Source: Siculibacillus sp. (GTDB lineage: Bacteria; Pseudomonadota; Alphaproteobacteria; Rhizobiales; Ancalomicrobiaceae). Taken from it: a stretch of 41,013 nt of DNA. A program made the position numbers and the translations under genes. The stretch spans positions 1-41,013 of the forward strand of contig JAOTSD010000032.1 of assembly GCA_030247555.1 (NCBI GenBank). Direction: 5' to 3'. The notes below the pieces were generated by a model that was given only the letters and a program-made list of their open reading frames with translations, had not been told where the DNA came from and searched no databases. This document shows, piece after piece, positions 1 through 9,998 of this stretch. Position 1 is the first letter of the stretch. Each line of letters starts with the position of its first letter.

Positions 1-1
1 C

Positions 2-628
2 CCTCTCGACTACATCCGCGACGGTGCGGCGATCTACGAGCGCTCCTTCCGCATCATCCGCGCGGAGGCCGATCTCGCTCGCTTCACGACGCCGGTCGAG
101 GAGCGCACAGCGGTGCGCATCATCCACGCCTGCGGCATGGTCGAGGTCGCCGCCGACATCGCCTTCGCGCCCGGCGCCTGCGCGGCGGCGGAGGCCGCAC
201 TCGCGGCCGGCGCGTCGATCCTCTGCGACGCCGAGATGGTGGCGCGCGGCGTCACCCGCTCGCGGCTCCCGGCGGGAAACGAGGTGATCTGCACGCTGCA
301 GGATCCGCGTGTACCCGACCTCGCCGCGAAGCTCGGCAACACCCGCTCGGCCGCGGCGATGGAGCTGTGGCGGCCGCATCTGAAGGGCGCTGTGGTGGCG
401 ATCGGCAATGCGCCGACCTCACTCTTCCGGTTGCTCGAGATGTTCGACGAGGGCTGCGACCTGCCGGCGGCGGTGATCGGCATGCCGGTCGGCTTCGTCG
501 GCGCGGCCGAATCGAAGGAGGCGCTCGTCGCCGACGGCCGGGTGCCCTGGCTGGTGGTGCGTGGCCGCAAGGGCGGCTCGGCGATGACGGCGGCCGCGAT
601 CAACGCGCTCGCCAGCGCGAAGGAATGA
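2..628 (+). CDS. cobH: Precorrin-8X methylmutase CobH (5' end cut off by window edge)
   Basis: CobH moves the C-11 methyl group to C-12 of precorrin-8X, giving hydrogenobyrinic acid in the cobalamin pathway. The 208 residues visible match the family from near the N-terminus ([13 protein letters not shown]) to the end. The catalytic-histidine segment [11 protein letters not shown], the [14 protein letters not shown] block, the [11 protein letters not shown] block and the terminal [17 protein letters not shown] are all present. Full-length relatives are about 210 residues, so only a few N-terminal residues and the start codon lie outside the window. The stop overlaps an ATG (ATGA) that precedes cobI, which shows an operon. 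Identification is secure; only the start is missing. Confidence 0.95.
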   Translation, partial: PLDYIRDGAAIYERSFRIIRAEADLARFTTPVEERTAVRIIHACGMVEVAADIAFAPGACAAAEAALAAGASILCDAEMVARGVTRSRLPAGNEVICTLQDPRVPDLAAKLGNTRSAAAMELWRPHLKGAVVAIGNAPTSLFRLLEMFDEGCDLPAAVIGMPVGFVGAAESKEALVADGRVPWLVVRGRKGGSAMTAAAINALASAKE

Positions 629-633
629 CGCCG

Positions 634-1362
634 ATGAGCAAGGGAACCTTCCACGGCGTCGGTCTCGGCCCGGGCGATCCGGAACTCCTCACCATCAAGG
701 CGGTGCGGCTGATCGAGGATTGCGGGGCGCTCGCCTGGTTCGCCAAGGCGGGGCGGCGGGGCAACGCCCGCACCATCGTCGATCGCTGGGTGCCGGCGGG
801 CAAAGCGGAGCTGCCGCTCTTCTACCCGATGACGACCGAAGCGCATTTCGGCGAGGACGTCTATGTCGAAGCGCTGCGCGCCTTTTACGAGGAGAGCGTC
901 ACCCGCATCGCCGAGGTGCTGGATCAGGGCCGCGACGTGGTGCTCGCCTGCGAGGGCGACCCGATGTTCTACGGTTCGTACATGCATCTCCACATCCGCC
1001 TTCAGGACCGCTATCCGACGCGGATCACGCCCGGCGTCACCGGCATGGCCGGCTGCTGGGCCGCCGCCGGACTGCCGATGACCTGGGGCGACGACGTGCT
1101 CACGGTCATCCCCGGTACCCTCGACGAGGCGGCGCTCGTCGAGAAGCTGTCGGCGACCGACGCGGCGGTGATCATGAAGCTCGGCTCGAATTTCGTGAAG
1201 GTCCGCCGCGCCATCGAGCGCGCCGGGCTCCTCGCCCGCGCCACCTACGTGGAGCGCGGCACCATGGCGGGCGAGCGCGTCGTCCCGCTCGCGGAAGTCT
1301 CCGACTGCGGCGCTCCTTATTTCTCGCTGATCCTCGTGCCCGGCGAAGGGCGACGGCCATGA
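634..1362 (+). CDS. cobI: Precorrin-2 C20-methyltransferase CobI
   Basis: CobI is an SAM-dependent methyltransferase that methylates precorrin-2 at C-20 to give precorrin-3A. The N-terminal loop GVGLGPGDPELLTIKA and the SAM-binding segment ACEGDPMFYGS, followed by ITPGVTGMAGCWAA, are family signatures. At 242 residues it is of normal length. I chose the ATG at 634 because AGGA at 621-624 then lies 9 nt upstream. The ATG at 625, which overlaps the cobH stop as ATGA, would put that Shine-Dalgarno directly against the start codon. The end overlaps the cobJ start by 4 nt (ATGA), indicating translational coupling in a cobH-cobI-cobJ unit. Confidence 0.93.
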   Translation: MSKGTFHGVGLGPGDPELLTIKAVRLIEDCGALAWFAKAGRRGNARTIVDRWVPAGKAELPLFYPMTTEAHFGEDVYVEALRAFYEESVTRIAEVLDQGRDVVLACEGDPMFYGSYMHLHIRLQDRYPTRITPGVTGMAGCWAAAGLPMTWGDDVLTVIPGTLDEAALVEKLSATDAAVIMKLGSNFVKVRRAIERAGLLARATYVERGTMAGERVVPLAEVSDCGAPYFSLILVPGEGRRP

Positions 1363-2129
1363 GCGCCGCGGGCGGCCATCTCAGGGTGATCGGCACCGGG
1401 CCGGGCCCGGATCACTGGATGACCTCGGAGACGGCGGCCATCCTCGCCGAGGCGACCGATCTCGTCGGCTACCATCCCTACGTCGCGCGGTGTCCGGAAC
1501 GTCCGGGGCAGGTTCGCCACGCCTCCGACAACCGCGTCGAGATCGAACGCGCCGCCCACGCGCTCGCGCTGGCGGCGGCGGGGCGGAAGGTGGCCGTGGT
1601 CTCCGGGGGCGATCCCGGTGTCTTCGCCATGGCGGCGGCGGTGATGGAGGCGATCGACCGCGGACCCGCCGAATGGCGCAGACTCGACCTCACCGTCCAC
1701 CCCGGCGTCTCCGCGATGCAGGCCGCCGCCGCCCGCCTCGGCGCGCCGCTCGGCGCCGATTTCTGCGCGATCTCGCTCTCCGACAACCTGAAGCCCTGGG
1801 AGACCGTCGCCCGCCGCCTGGAGGCGGCGGCCGAGGTCGACTTCGTCGTCGCCCTCTACAACCCCGCCTCGAAGGCGCGGCCGAACCGGATCTTCGAGGC
1901 CTTCGACCTCCTGCGGCGGGTCAAGGCGGGCGAGACGTTGGTGATCTTCGCCCGCGCCGTCGGCCGTCCGGACGAGCGTATCGTGGTGACGACGCTCGCC
2001 GAGGCCGATCCGGCCCTCGTCGACATGGCGACCTGCGTCATCATCGGCAATTCGGCGACCCGGCGGATCGAGCGCGGCGAGGGGCGCGAGCCGTGGGTCT
2101 ACTCGCCGCGTTCGGTCGAGGCGGACTGA
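1359..2129 (+). CDS. cobJ: Precorrin-3B C17-methyltransferase CobJ
   Basis: CobJ methylates C-17 and drives ring contraction of precorrin-3B to precorrin-4. The 256-residue protein begins with the tetrapyrrole-methylase loop VIGTGPGPDHWMTSET, and carries VSGGDPGVFAMA (SAM site), HPGVSAMQAAAARLGAPLG and VVALYNPASKARP. The start overlaps the cobI stop by 4 nt, and GAAGGG at 1345-1350 is a suitable ribosome binding site. In many alphaproteobacteria cobK, cobL and cobM are close by. Here the run stops at cobJ and the next gene is an unrelated exported protein, so the remaining genes must lie elsewhere or upstream of the window. Confidence 0.95.
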   Translation: MSAAGGHLRVIGTGPGPDHWMTSETAAILAEATDLVGYHPYVARCPERPGQVRHASDNRVEIERAAHALALAAAGRKVAVVSGGDPGVFAMAAAVMEAIDRGPAEWRRLDLTVHPGVSAMQAAAARLGAPLGADFCAISLSDNLKPWETVARRLEAAAEVDFVVALYNPASKARPNRIFEAFDLLRRVKAGETLVIFARAVGRPDERIVVTTLAEADPALVDMATCVIIGNSATRRIERGEGREPWVYSPRSVEAD

Positions 2130-2173
2130 TACCGGGGTCCGAAGGTGCCGACGCACCCGGCCTCCGAAGACTC

Positions 2174-2212
2174 GCGAATTTCTCATCCGCATCAGAGGCA
2201 TGAGAAATTCGC
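2174..2212. repeat. Perfect 13-bp inverted repeat downstream of cobJ
   Basis: GCGAATTTCTCAT (2174-2186) and its exact reverse complement (2200-2212) flank a 13-nt spacer. The arms are AT-rich against the GC-rich surroundings, so the match is unlikely to be chance. There is no T-run on either side, so it is not a classical terminator. It lies between the cobJ stop and the next gene. It could be a processing hairpin, a factor-dependent terminator element, or a dispersed repeat. The rest of 2130-2378 shows no gene. Confidence 0.7.
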
Positions 2213-2378
2213 ACGAGGAATACCGCCGGTCATTCTCAATGCCCGATTGTATGACGCGCCGCCGCGGTCGGTCGCCCGTGCCGGACGCCTCGGGAAGAGC
2301 CCTCTGTGGTGGAGGACCACATTGCCGGGAGTGGCGACCGGTGGGATCCTGTCCCCCTCGAACCGAGGTAGGACGGCC

Positions 2379-2960
2379 ATGGCCAAACGCTCCACCCTGC
2401 TGATCGCTTCGCTTCTCGCCCTCGCTCTGCCCTTCGCCGTCCCGGCCGCGGCGGGCGAGCTCGTCACCCAAGCGGAGAAGGCCGAGAAGGCGCTCGCCGC
2501 CGGCAAGGCGCCGGAAGCGGTCGACGCGCTCGAGGCGGCACTGGACGCGGTGTGGAAGGCGACGCCCCTCACCTTCCGCAAGGCGCTCTTCGTCGCCGAG
2601 CCGCCGACCGGCTTCGGCGCCTACGTGCCGCGGGGGACCTCGGTCTTCGGCCCCGGCGAAGCGCTGCGCGTCTATGCCGAGCCGATCGGCTTCGCCTGGA
2701 AGGCCGAGGGCGGGATCTGGGCCTGCGATCTGATCATCGACATGGCGCTGCGCGATCACACCGGCGCGGTCGTCTTCGAGAAGCGCGACATGGGCCGCAT
2801 GAACCTGAAGAGCCACGCCCGCAACCACGAATTCATGATGAAGCTCGACCTCAATCTGCGCGGCCTGCCGGTCGGCAGTTACACGCTCGACGGCATCATG
2901 CGCGACGAGGTCTCCCAGAAATGGGGCAAGTTCTCGCTGCCGTTCGAGGTGAAGGGGTGA
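2379..2960 (+). CDS. Exported protein of unknown function
   Basis: I do not recognise a named family. The 193-residue product starts with a Sec signal peptide (Lys-Arg followed by a hydrophobic core, and an A-A-A-G cleavage region around residue 25). A short helical Ala/Glu/Lys-rich stretch follows (about 27-60). The rest resembles a small beta-rich domain, with Phe-Gly-Ala-Tyr-Val-Pro-Arg near 78 and aromatic and glycine positions such as SYTLDGIMRDEVSQKWG near the end. The ATG at 2379 is preferred over in-frame upstream starts because GAGGTAGGA sits just before it and because it places the signal peptide at the N-terminus. It appears to be monocistronic, facing enolase. Confidence 0.8.
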   Translation: MAKRSTLLIASLLALALPFAVPAAAGELVTQAEKAEKALAAGKAPEAVDALEAALDAVWKATPLTFRKALFVAEPPTGFGAYVPRGTSVFGPGEALRVYAEPIGFAWKAEGGIWACDLIIDMALRDHTGAVVFEKRDMGRMNLKSHARNHEFMMKLDLNLRGLPVGSYTLDGIMRDEVSQKWGKFSLPFEVKG

Positions 2961-3008
2961 GCGACGAAGGAGCGGGAGCTTCCGAACGACGCCGCGCCGA
3001 AACGCGAA

Positions 3009-3030
3009 ACGGCGGCCCGAGGGCCGCCGT
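3009..3030 (-). terminator. Hairpin terminator of eno
   Basis: ACGGCGGCC (3009-3017) pairs perfectly with GGCCGCCGT (3022-3030) around a 4-nt loop. Read on the minus strand it lies 29 nt past the eno stop and is followed by TTTCGCGTTTCGG, a weak T-rich tail. It could also stop transcripts of the plus-strand gene ending at 2960, although no T-run follows in that direction. Confidence 0.7.
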
Positions 3031-3058
3031 CCGTGTCCGGTGAGCGTCGGCGGGCCGA

Positions 3059-4477
<1,419 letters not shown>

Positions 4478-4592
4478 TCATAGCCGAGCCGTGTGACGCT
4501 TTCCACCCCGGCATTCGCCGGATGGTCGGCGGCGCGGGCGACCGTCGGGGACCGAGCCCGCCGGCCATTCGCGTCGACCGTCGAATTCGCGC

Positions 4593-5363
4593 TCACGGCA
4601 GGCGCCGCACTCCTCCCGAGCACACGCCGAGGAGATCGACCGTCCCGGGCGGGCAATTTCCTCCACCGCCGCCGGTCGCGGGCTGCCGCGCCGAGGGGGC
4701 GCGCGCCGCCGGATCGCGCAGGCCGGCACTCCAACCGAAAGGTCCGGGAGCCCAGTCACAGCCGTAGGTTCCCTGCATGGTGCGCCCGTCCGGCGACAGC
4801 GTGCCGCGGTAGCGACAGGTCCCTTTCGCCTGAAGGCGAAGAATGGAGACCTGCCGGTCGCGCACCGAAACCCTCAGTTCCGCTACGTCGCGGTGGCCGT
4901 TCGGGTGGACCCACAGGGCATCGAAGGCATCGCTGCCCGGTCGCCGCGTCCACGTTCCACGCCAACCGAGCTCCGTCTCGTCCCACGACGATCCCAGTTG
5001 GGCGGCGACCCCGCCGCCTCCGGCCTGCGGCGGCCGCATCGGGACCGCCGGGGTCACGGGCGGCGCAAGGGGTGGTCTCCTGCCGCCGCCCGGCAGGACG
5101 GCGCCGCGCGGCACGCCGCATTGCGGTCCCTGGGAAGTCTGGACGCAGATCAAGCCGTCACCGCAGATCGCGCCGGCACAACAGGTCGCCGGCGGGATGG
5201 CACACATCGGGCCGCGCCCACAATTGACGCAGACCATCCCCGGACCGCACCCTCCCGGAGCGCACAGCGATGCGGCGGGCGTCGCCATCGACGCGAGGAG
5301 CACGATGGCGAGCGGGAAGACACGGGACGGGCCTGCGACGATCGAAGCCGAACGAGCGCTCAT
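4593..5363 (-). CDS. Cys-rich exported protein with duplicated CGxGxxCV module
   Basis: No named family is recognised. The 256-residue product has a signal peptide (about 1-32, ending in TPAAS). A cysteine-rich segment (about 33-82) contains two copies of the pattern C-G-x-G-x-[VI]-C-V-x4-G-P-x-C. A Pro/Gly linker follows, then a domain with GTW, GTCRYRGTLSPDG and MQGTYGCDW, which looks like a small beta-sandwich or lipocalin-like fold. The C-terminus has a further Cys pair (NCPPGTVDLLGVC). Disulfide bonding in the periplasm is likely. Its ATG overlaps the stop of the upstream nuclease gene by 4 nt (ATGA), although the two genes differ clearly in base composition. The 256 nt between it and eno show nothing beyond the eno leader. 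Confidence 0.78.
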   Translation of the reverse strand: MSARSASIVAGPSRVFPLAIVLLASMATPAASLCAPGGCGPGMVCVNCGRGPMCAIPPATCCAGAICGDGLICVQTSQGPQCGVPRGAVLPGGGRRPPLAPPVTPAVPMRPPQAGGGGVAAQLGSSWDETELGWRGTWTRRPGSDAFDALWVHPNGHRDVAELRVSVRDRQVSILRLQAKGTCRYRGTLSPDGRTMQGTYGCDWAPGPFGWSAGLRDPAARAPSARQPATGGGGGNCPPGTVDLLGVCSGGVRRLP

Positions 5364-6436
5364 GTGTCTTCGCTCACCGCGGCCTCGTCCGCACTGCTCT
5401 CCCCATCCAGGAACGGGCCGGTATCCTGCTCAACGAACGCGGCCTCACGGAGCTTCTTCTTCACCGCTTTCTCGAACGCACTCATATCCTCGTCCGTCTT
5501 CAGTATGAAGCTCAACGACCTCTCGCCGTCGACAGGCTGGACCTTCGACGGCGCGCTGAGTACTTCCCGCCAATAGACTAGATCGCCGTCAAACCGCCCT
5601 TTCTGCCAAACGTAAGCGTGGTTGATACGCACGCCGGCGAAGAGGCGGCGTTCCCCCTTGATCCGGAAAGCGATGTCTCGCGACCCCAACCTCTTCTCGC
5701 CATCGTCGTGGTTCTTCTCGAAGAACGCTCGCACATCGGCGTTCTTCACACCGGACATTAGGTCCGCCCAAGAGGTGTTCCTCCGGTTCTCCGCCGATGG
5801 GGTATCCTTTCGAACGCGCGCCGCAGTGTCGACGATGCCAGACGGTGGGAAGATGCGGACACAAGAGATGTACTCGGCCGAATTGTCCTCAACATACTCG
5901 ATGCGGTAACACCGGATACCGACACCGTACCTTTCAGAGAGCCACTCCGCCGTCTTCAACAGTGCAAAATCGAAAGCTTCGGCGACCAGAATAACTCGTT
6001 GGCCTCTGTTGAGGTCATCCAGCTCGGTCTTAGACGTTCTTAAATGATCGCGGATCGCATCCGTTGAGGCACCCCGTGGTTCCCCGGTGAATTGAGAGCG
6101 GGTCGCGATGAATTCGTCTACACTCCAATCGGCGAGCATCGCAACGTAACTTAGCGCCTGCAAAAGTTGCAATTTATTGTCGGAACGCTTCAGTTCGATC
6201 ACGACCGCGCGGCCTACTTCGTCAACCGCTAGAAGATCGATGCGGTCGCCGACATGGTGCGATGGACACACCTCCTGCCCTATCAAGACCAGACGTTCTC
6301 CCATCTCTTCAAAGAACGGATCGGGATTCCGAACGATCATGTCCTGAATATCACGGCGTTCAAGGATGTTCGCCTTATACAGCGACTTAACCGACAGGCG
6401 TTCCAGGTTCCTTCCGGTGCGGTCGAATTTGAGCAT
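5360..6436 (-). CDS. NucS/DUF91-like PD-(D/E)XK nuclease, probably acquired
   Basis: The 358-residue protein carries a PD-(D/E)XK nuclease core of the NucS/DUF91 type. GDRIDLLAVDE supplies the aspartate and VVIELKRSDN supplies the E-x-K pair (about residues 64-85), followed by a helix QLLQALSYVAMLADW. The N-terminal part (LERRDIQDMIVRNPDPFFEEMGE) fits the same family. The C-terminal half (RLFAGVRINHAYVWQKGRF) is not recognised. GGGAGGTGG before the ATG is a strong ribosome binding site. G+C is visibly lower and codon use more mixed than in its neighbours, which suggests horizontal transfer. The substrate is unknown; DNA repair (mismatch or branched DNA) and defence are both possible. No partner defence gene is adjacent. 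Confidence 0.75.
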   Translation of the reverse strand: MLKFDRTGRNLERLSVKSLYKANILERRDIQDMIVRNPDPFFEEMGERLVLIGQEVCPSHHVGDRIDLLAVDEVGRAVVIELKRSDNKLQLLQALSYVAMLADWSVDEFIATRSQFTGEPRGASTDAIRDHLRTSKTELDDLNRGQRVILVAEAFDFALLKTAEWLSERYGVGIRCYRIEYVEDNSAEYISCVRIFPPSGIVDTAARVRKDTPSAENRRNTSWADLMSGVKNADVRAFFEKNHDDGEKRLGSRDIAFRIKGERRLFAGVRINHAYVWQKGRFDGDLVYWREVLSAPSKVQPVDGERSLSFILKTDEDMSAFEKAVKKKLREAAFVEQDTGPFLDGESSADEAAVSEDT

Positions 6437-6524
6437 CGCTCTACCACCTCCCGTAACCGAAGCGAAACCATAAGCTTCTGATCTCAGTATGGACTATCGC
6501 TATGCGCCACGCCACGGGTGTCGC

Positions 6525-9500
6525 TCACACCAACTGCACCTGCACCACGCCCGGAACGGTCTTCAGCGCTCCGGCGATCTGCGGCGAGACGCGGTACTTG
6601 CCGGCGAGCTTGACCTCGACCTCCTGCTTGCCCTCGGCGAGCATCAGGATCAGCGACACCTCGCCCTCGCCGCGTTCGCCGAGATGGCGGGCGAGGCTCT
6701 CGACCGGACCGGAATCGCGCAGGAAGACCCGCAGGTTCTGCTGTTCGCGCGCGGCGAGGAGATCGAGCGGTTCGACCTTCTCGATGCGGACCGAGACGCC
6801 CTCGGCGCGCTCCTCGGCCGAGGCGTAGACGATCACCGACTGGCCGGCGTCGAGCAGGTCGCGGTACTGCGAAAGCCCTTCGGAGAAGATCACCGCCTCG
6901 TAGGACCCGGTCGGATCGGAGATGCGGACGATACCCATCTTGTTGCCGGTCTTGGTCTTGCGCTCCTGGCGCGAGGTGACGGTGCCGGCGAGGCGGCCGA
7001 AGCTGGCGCCGTGCTTCACCGCCGACTCGAACTCGCGCCACATCTGCACCCGCATCTTCTCCAGCACCACCCGGTACTCGTCGAGCGGGTGGGCGGAGAG
7101 ATAGAAGCCGATCGCGGCGTGCTCGCGTTGCAACCGTTCGGCCGGCATCCAGCCGGCGACCTGCGGCAGGCGGATCGGCTCGGCCATCGGTCCGCCGCCG
7201 AAGAGCGCGCCCTGGCCCGCATCGGCGTCGTCGCGGGCCCGATTGGCCGCGGCCATGACGACGTCGAGCCCCTCGGTGAGGCGGGCGCGGTCGGGTTCCA
7301 TCTCGTCGAAGGCGCCGGCGGCGACGAGGCTCTCGAGCGTCCGCCGGTTGATCTGCTTCGGGTCGATGCGGGCGACGAAGTCGCCGAGGTCTCGGAATGG
7401 TCGGCCGCCGCGCACCGCGACGATGTGTTCGACCGCTTGGGCGCCGACACCTTTCACCGCGGCGAGCGAATAGAGGATGGCGCCGTCGGCGACGTCGAAG
7501 AACTCGCGCGAGCGGTTGATCGAGGGCGGCTCGACCCGGATGCCGAGACGGATCGCCTCGCGGCGGAAATCGGCGAGCTTGTCGGTGTTCGACATGTCGA
7601 GGGTCATGGTCGCGGCGAGGAACTCGACGGGAAAGTTCGCCTTCATCCAAGCGGTGTGATAGGCGACCAGTGCGTAGGCCGCGGCGTGGGACTTGTTGAA
7701 GCCGTAGTCGGCGAACTTGGCGAGCAGGTCGAAGATCGTGTTCGCGTGGTCCTTCGTCAGTCCCTGCTTCAGCGCGCCGTCGACGAAGCGCACCCGCTGG
7801 GTGTCCATCTCGGACTTGATCTTCTTGCCCATGGCACGGCGCAGCAGGTCGGCCTCGCCGAGCGAATAGCCCGAGAGGATCTGGGCGATCTGCATCACCT
7901 GTTCCTGGTAGACGATGATGCCGAAGGTCTCCTTCAGCACCGGCTCCAGCAGCGGATGCATGTAGTCGGGCCGCTCGAGCCCCTGCTTGCGGGCGCCGTA
8001 GACCGGGATGTTGGCCATCGGACCGGGGCGGTAGAGCGCCACGAGGGCGATGATGTCCTCGAAGCGGTCGGGCTTGATGTCGGCGATCGCCTTCCTCATG
8101 CCCGTCGATTCCAGCTGGAACACGCCGACCGTCTCGCCCTTGGCCAGCAGCGCATAGGTCGGCGGGTCGTCGAGCGGCAGCTTGGCGAGGTCGACGTCGA
8201 CGCCGCGCCGGGCGATCAGCTTCACGCCGGTCGACAGCACGGTCAGCGTCTTCAGGCCGAGGAAATCGAACTTCACCAGGCCGGCGCTCTCCACCCATTT
8301 CATGTTGAACTGGGTGACCGGCATGTCGGAGCGCGGATCGCGGTAGAGCGGCACCAGCCGATCGAGCGGGCGGTCGCCGATGACGACGCCGGCGGCATGC
8401 GTCGAGGCGTGGCGATAGAGCCCCTCGAGCTTCATGGCGATGTCGATGAGCTTGTCGACGATCGGCTCCTCGACCCGGGCCTCCTGCAGCTTGGGTTCGC
8501 CCTCCACCGCCTGCTTCAGCGTCACCGGATTGGCCGGATTCTGCGGCACCAGCTTGCACAGGCGATCGACCTGGCCGTAGGGCATCTGCAGCACGCGGCC
8601 GACGTCGCGCAGCACGGCGCGGGCCTGCAACGTGCCGAAGGTGATGATCTGGGCGACCTGATCGCGGCCGTACTTCTCCTGGACGTAGCGGATCACCTCT
8701 TCGCGGCGGTCCTGGCAGAAGTCGATGTCGAAGTCGGGCATCGAAACCCGTTCCGGATTGAGGAAGCGTTCGAAGAGCAGCGCGAAGCGCAACGGATCGA
8801 GGTCGGTGATGGTCAACGACCAGGCGACCAGCGATCCGGCGCCCGAGCCGCGCCCGGGGCCGACCGGGATGTCGTGCTCCTTGGCCCACTTGATGAAGTC
8901 CGAGACGATCAGGAAGTAGCCGGGGAACTTCATCTTCTCGATGATGCCGAGCTCGAACTCGAGCCGGTCGCGATAGTCCTCGAGGCTGCGGCCCGGCGCC
9001 GGGCCGTGGATCGCGAGGCGGCGTTCGAGGCCGGCCGCCGCCTGGGCGCGCATCTCGGCCGCCTCCGCTGCCTCGGCGTCGGCGCCGGTTCCGGTGAAGC
9101 GTGGCAGCAACGGCTTGCGCTTCAGCGGCCGGTGGGCGCAGCGCCGGGCGATCTCGACGGTGGAGGCGAGCGCCTCCGGCAGGTCGGCGAAGAGCGCCAC
9201 CATCTCGGCCCGGGTCTTGAAGCAGTGCTCGGGCGTGAGGCGGCGACGATCCTCCTCGATCAGCACCTTGCCCTCGGCGATGGCGACGAGCGCGTCGTGG
9301 GCCTCATAGTCGTCGCGCGTCGGGAAGAAGGGCTCATTGACGGCGACGAGAGGCAGTCCGAGGTCGTAGGCGAGATCGACCAGCCCGGCCTCGGCCACCT
9401 TCTCCTCGTCGAGGCCGTGGCGCTGGATCTCGACGTAGAGGTGGTCGGCGAAGATCCCGGCGAGACGCTCGATGCGGCGACGGGCGAGATCGGTTCGTCC

Positions 9501-9998
9501 GCCGACCAGCGCCCGGTCGATCGGTCCACCCGGTCCACCGGTCAGCACGATCAAACCCTCGGCGAACTCGGTGAGGTCGTCGACGCGGACGTGCGGCGCT
9601 TCCGATCCCTCGGTCGCGAGAAAGGAACGGGAATCGAGGCGGACGAGATTGCTCCAGCCGGTCTCGGTCGCGGCGATGAAGACGAGCGAGGGATGCTTCT
9701 CGAGATGCGAGGCACGGCGGCCGGGCTCGCCGGCATGGTCGGCGAAATCGACGGCGATCTGACAGCCGACGATCGGCTGGATGCCCTTGTCGAAGGCCTT
9801 CTCGGAGAATTCGAGCGCCCCGAAGAGATTGCCGGTGTCGGCGAGGCCGAGCGCCGGCTGGCCGTCGGCCTTGGCCAGTTCGAGCAGGCGGCCGAGCGGC
9901 AGCGCCCCCTCGAGCAGCGAATAGGCGGAGTGGACGCGCAGGTGGACGAAGCCGACGCCGACCTTCTCTCCGTCGCTCGAGACGCTCGCCTCGCTCAT
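6525..9998 (-). CDS. dnaE: DNA polymerase III subunit alpha (replicative, DnaE1 type)
   Basis: This is the catalytic alpha subunit of the replicative polymerase, 1157 residues long, the usual DnaE1 length and longer than the error-prone DnaE2/ImuC. The N-terminal PHP domain starts with FVHLRVHSAYSLLEGA. The polymerase active site shows PGRGSGAGSLVAW and PDFDIDF (about 420-427), followed by QIITFGTLQARAVLRD. The helix-hairpin-helix region (KGVGAQAVEHIV) and the C-terminal OB fold (RLAGTVTSRQERKTKTG) are in order. GAGAGGGGA lies upstream of the ATG. No imuA or imuB is next to it. The small SOS-type gene at 10453-10569 lies upstream on the same strand, and I see no strong terminator between, so read-through is possible. 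Confidence 0.97.
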   Translation of the reverse strand: MSEASVSSDGEKVGVGFVHLRVHSAYSLLEGALPLGRLLELAKADGQPALGLADTGNLFGALEFSEKAFDKGIQPIVGCQIAVDFADHAGEPGRRASHLEKHPSLVFIAATETGWSNLVRLDSRSFLATEGSEAPHVRVDDLTEFAEGLIVLTGGPGGPIDRALVGGRTDLARRRIERLAGIFADHLYVEIQRHGLDEEKVAEAGLVDLAYDLGLPLVAVNEPFFPTRDDYEAHDALVAIAEGKVLIEEDRRRLTPEHCFKTRAEMVALFADLPEALASTVEIARRCAHRPLKRKPLLPRFTGTGADAEAAEAAEMRAQAAAGLERRLAIHGPAPGRSLEDYRDRLEFELGIIEKMKFPGYFLIVSDFIKWAKEHDIPVGPGRGSGAGSLVAWSLTITDLDPLRFALLFERFLNPERVSMPDFDIDFCQDRREEVIRYVQEKYGRDQVAQIITFGTLQARAVLRDVGRVLQMPYGQVDRLCKLVPQNPANPVTLKQAVEGEPKLQEARVEEPIVDKLIDIAMKLEGLYRHASTHAAGVVIGDRPLDRLVPLYRDPRSDMPVTQFNMKWVESAGLVKFDFLGLKTLTVLSTGVKLIARRGVDVDLAKLPLDDPPTYALLAKGETVGVFQLESTGMRKAIADIKPDRFEDIIALVALYRPGPMANIPVYGARKQGLERPDYMHPLLEPVLKETFGIIVYQEQVMQIAQILSGYSLGEADLLRRAMGKKIKSEMDTQRVRFVDGALKQGLTKDHANTIFDLLAKFADYGFNKSHAAAYALVAYHTAWMKANFPVEFLAATMTLDMSNTDKLADFRREAIRLGIRVEPPSINRSREFFDVADGAILYSLAAVKGVGAQAVEHIVAVRGGRPFRDLGDFVARIDPKQINRRTLESLVAAGAFDEMEPDRARLTEGLDVVMAAANRARDDADAGQGALFGGGPMAEPIRLPQVAGWMPAERLQREHAAIGFYLSAHPLDEYRVVLEKMRVQMWREFESAVKHGASFGRLAGTVTSRQERKTKTGNKMGIVRISDPTGSYEAVIFSEGLSQYRDLLDAGQSVIVYASAEERAEGVSVRIEKVEPLDLLAAREQQNLRVFLRDSGPVESLARHLGERGEGEVSLILMLAEGKQEVEVKLAGKYRVSPQIAGALKTVPGVVQVQLV

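Noticed and set aside
6525-9998. dnaE as the SOS-inducible error-prone dnaE2/imuC
   Set aside because: Length (1157 residues) and N-terminal sequence fit replicative DnaE1, no imuA/imuB is adjacent, and the nearby LexA box belongs to the small gene about 450 bp upstream.
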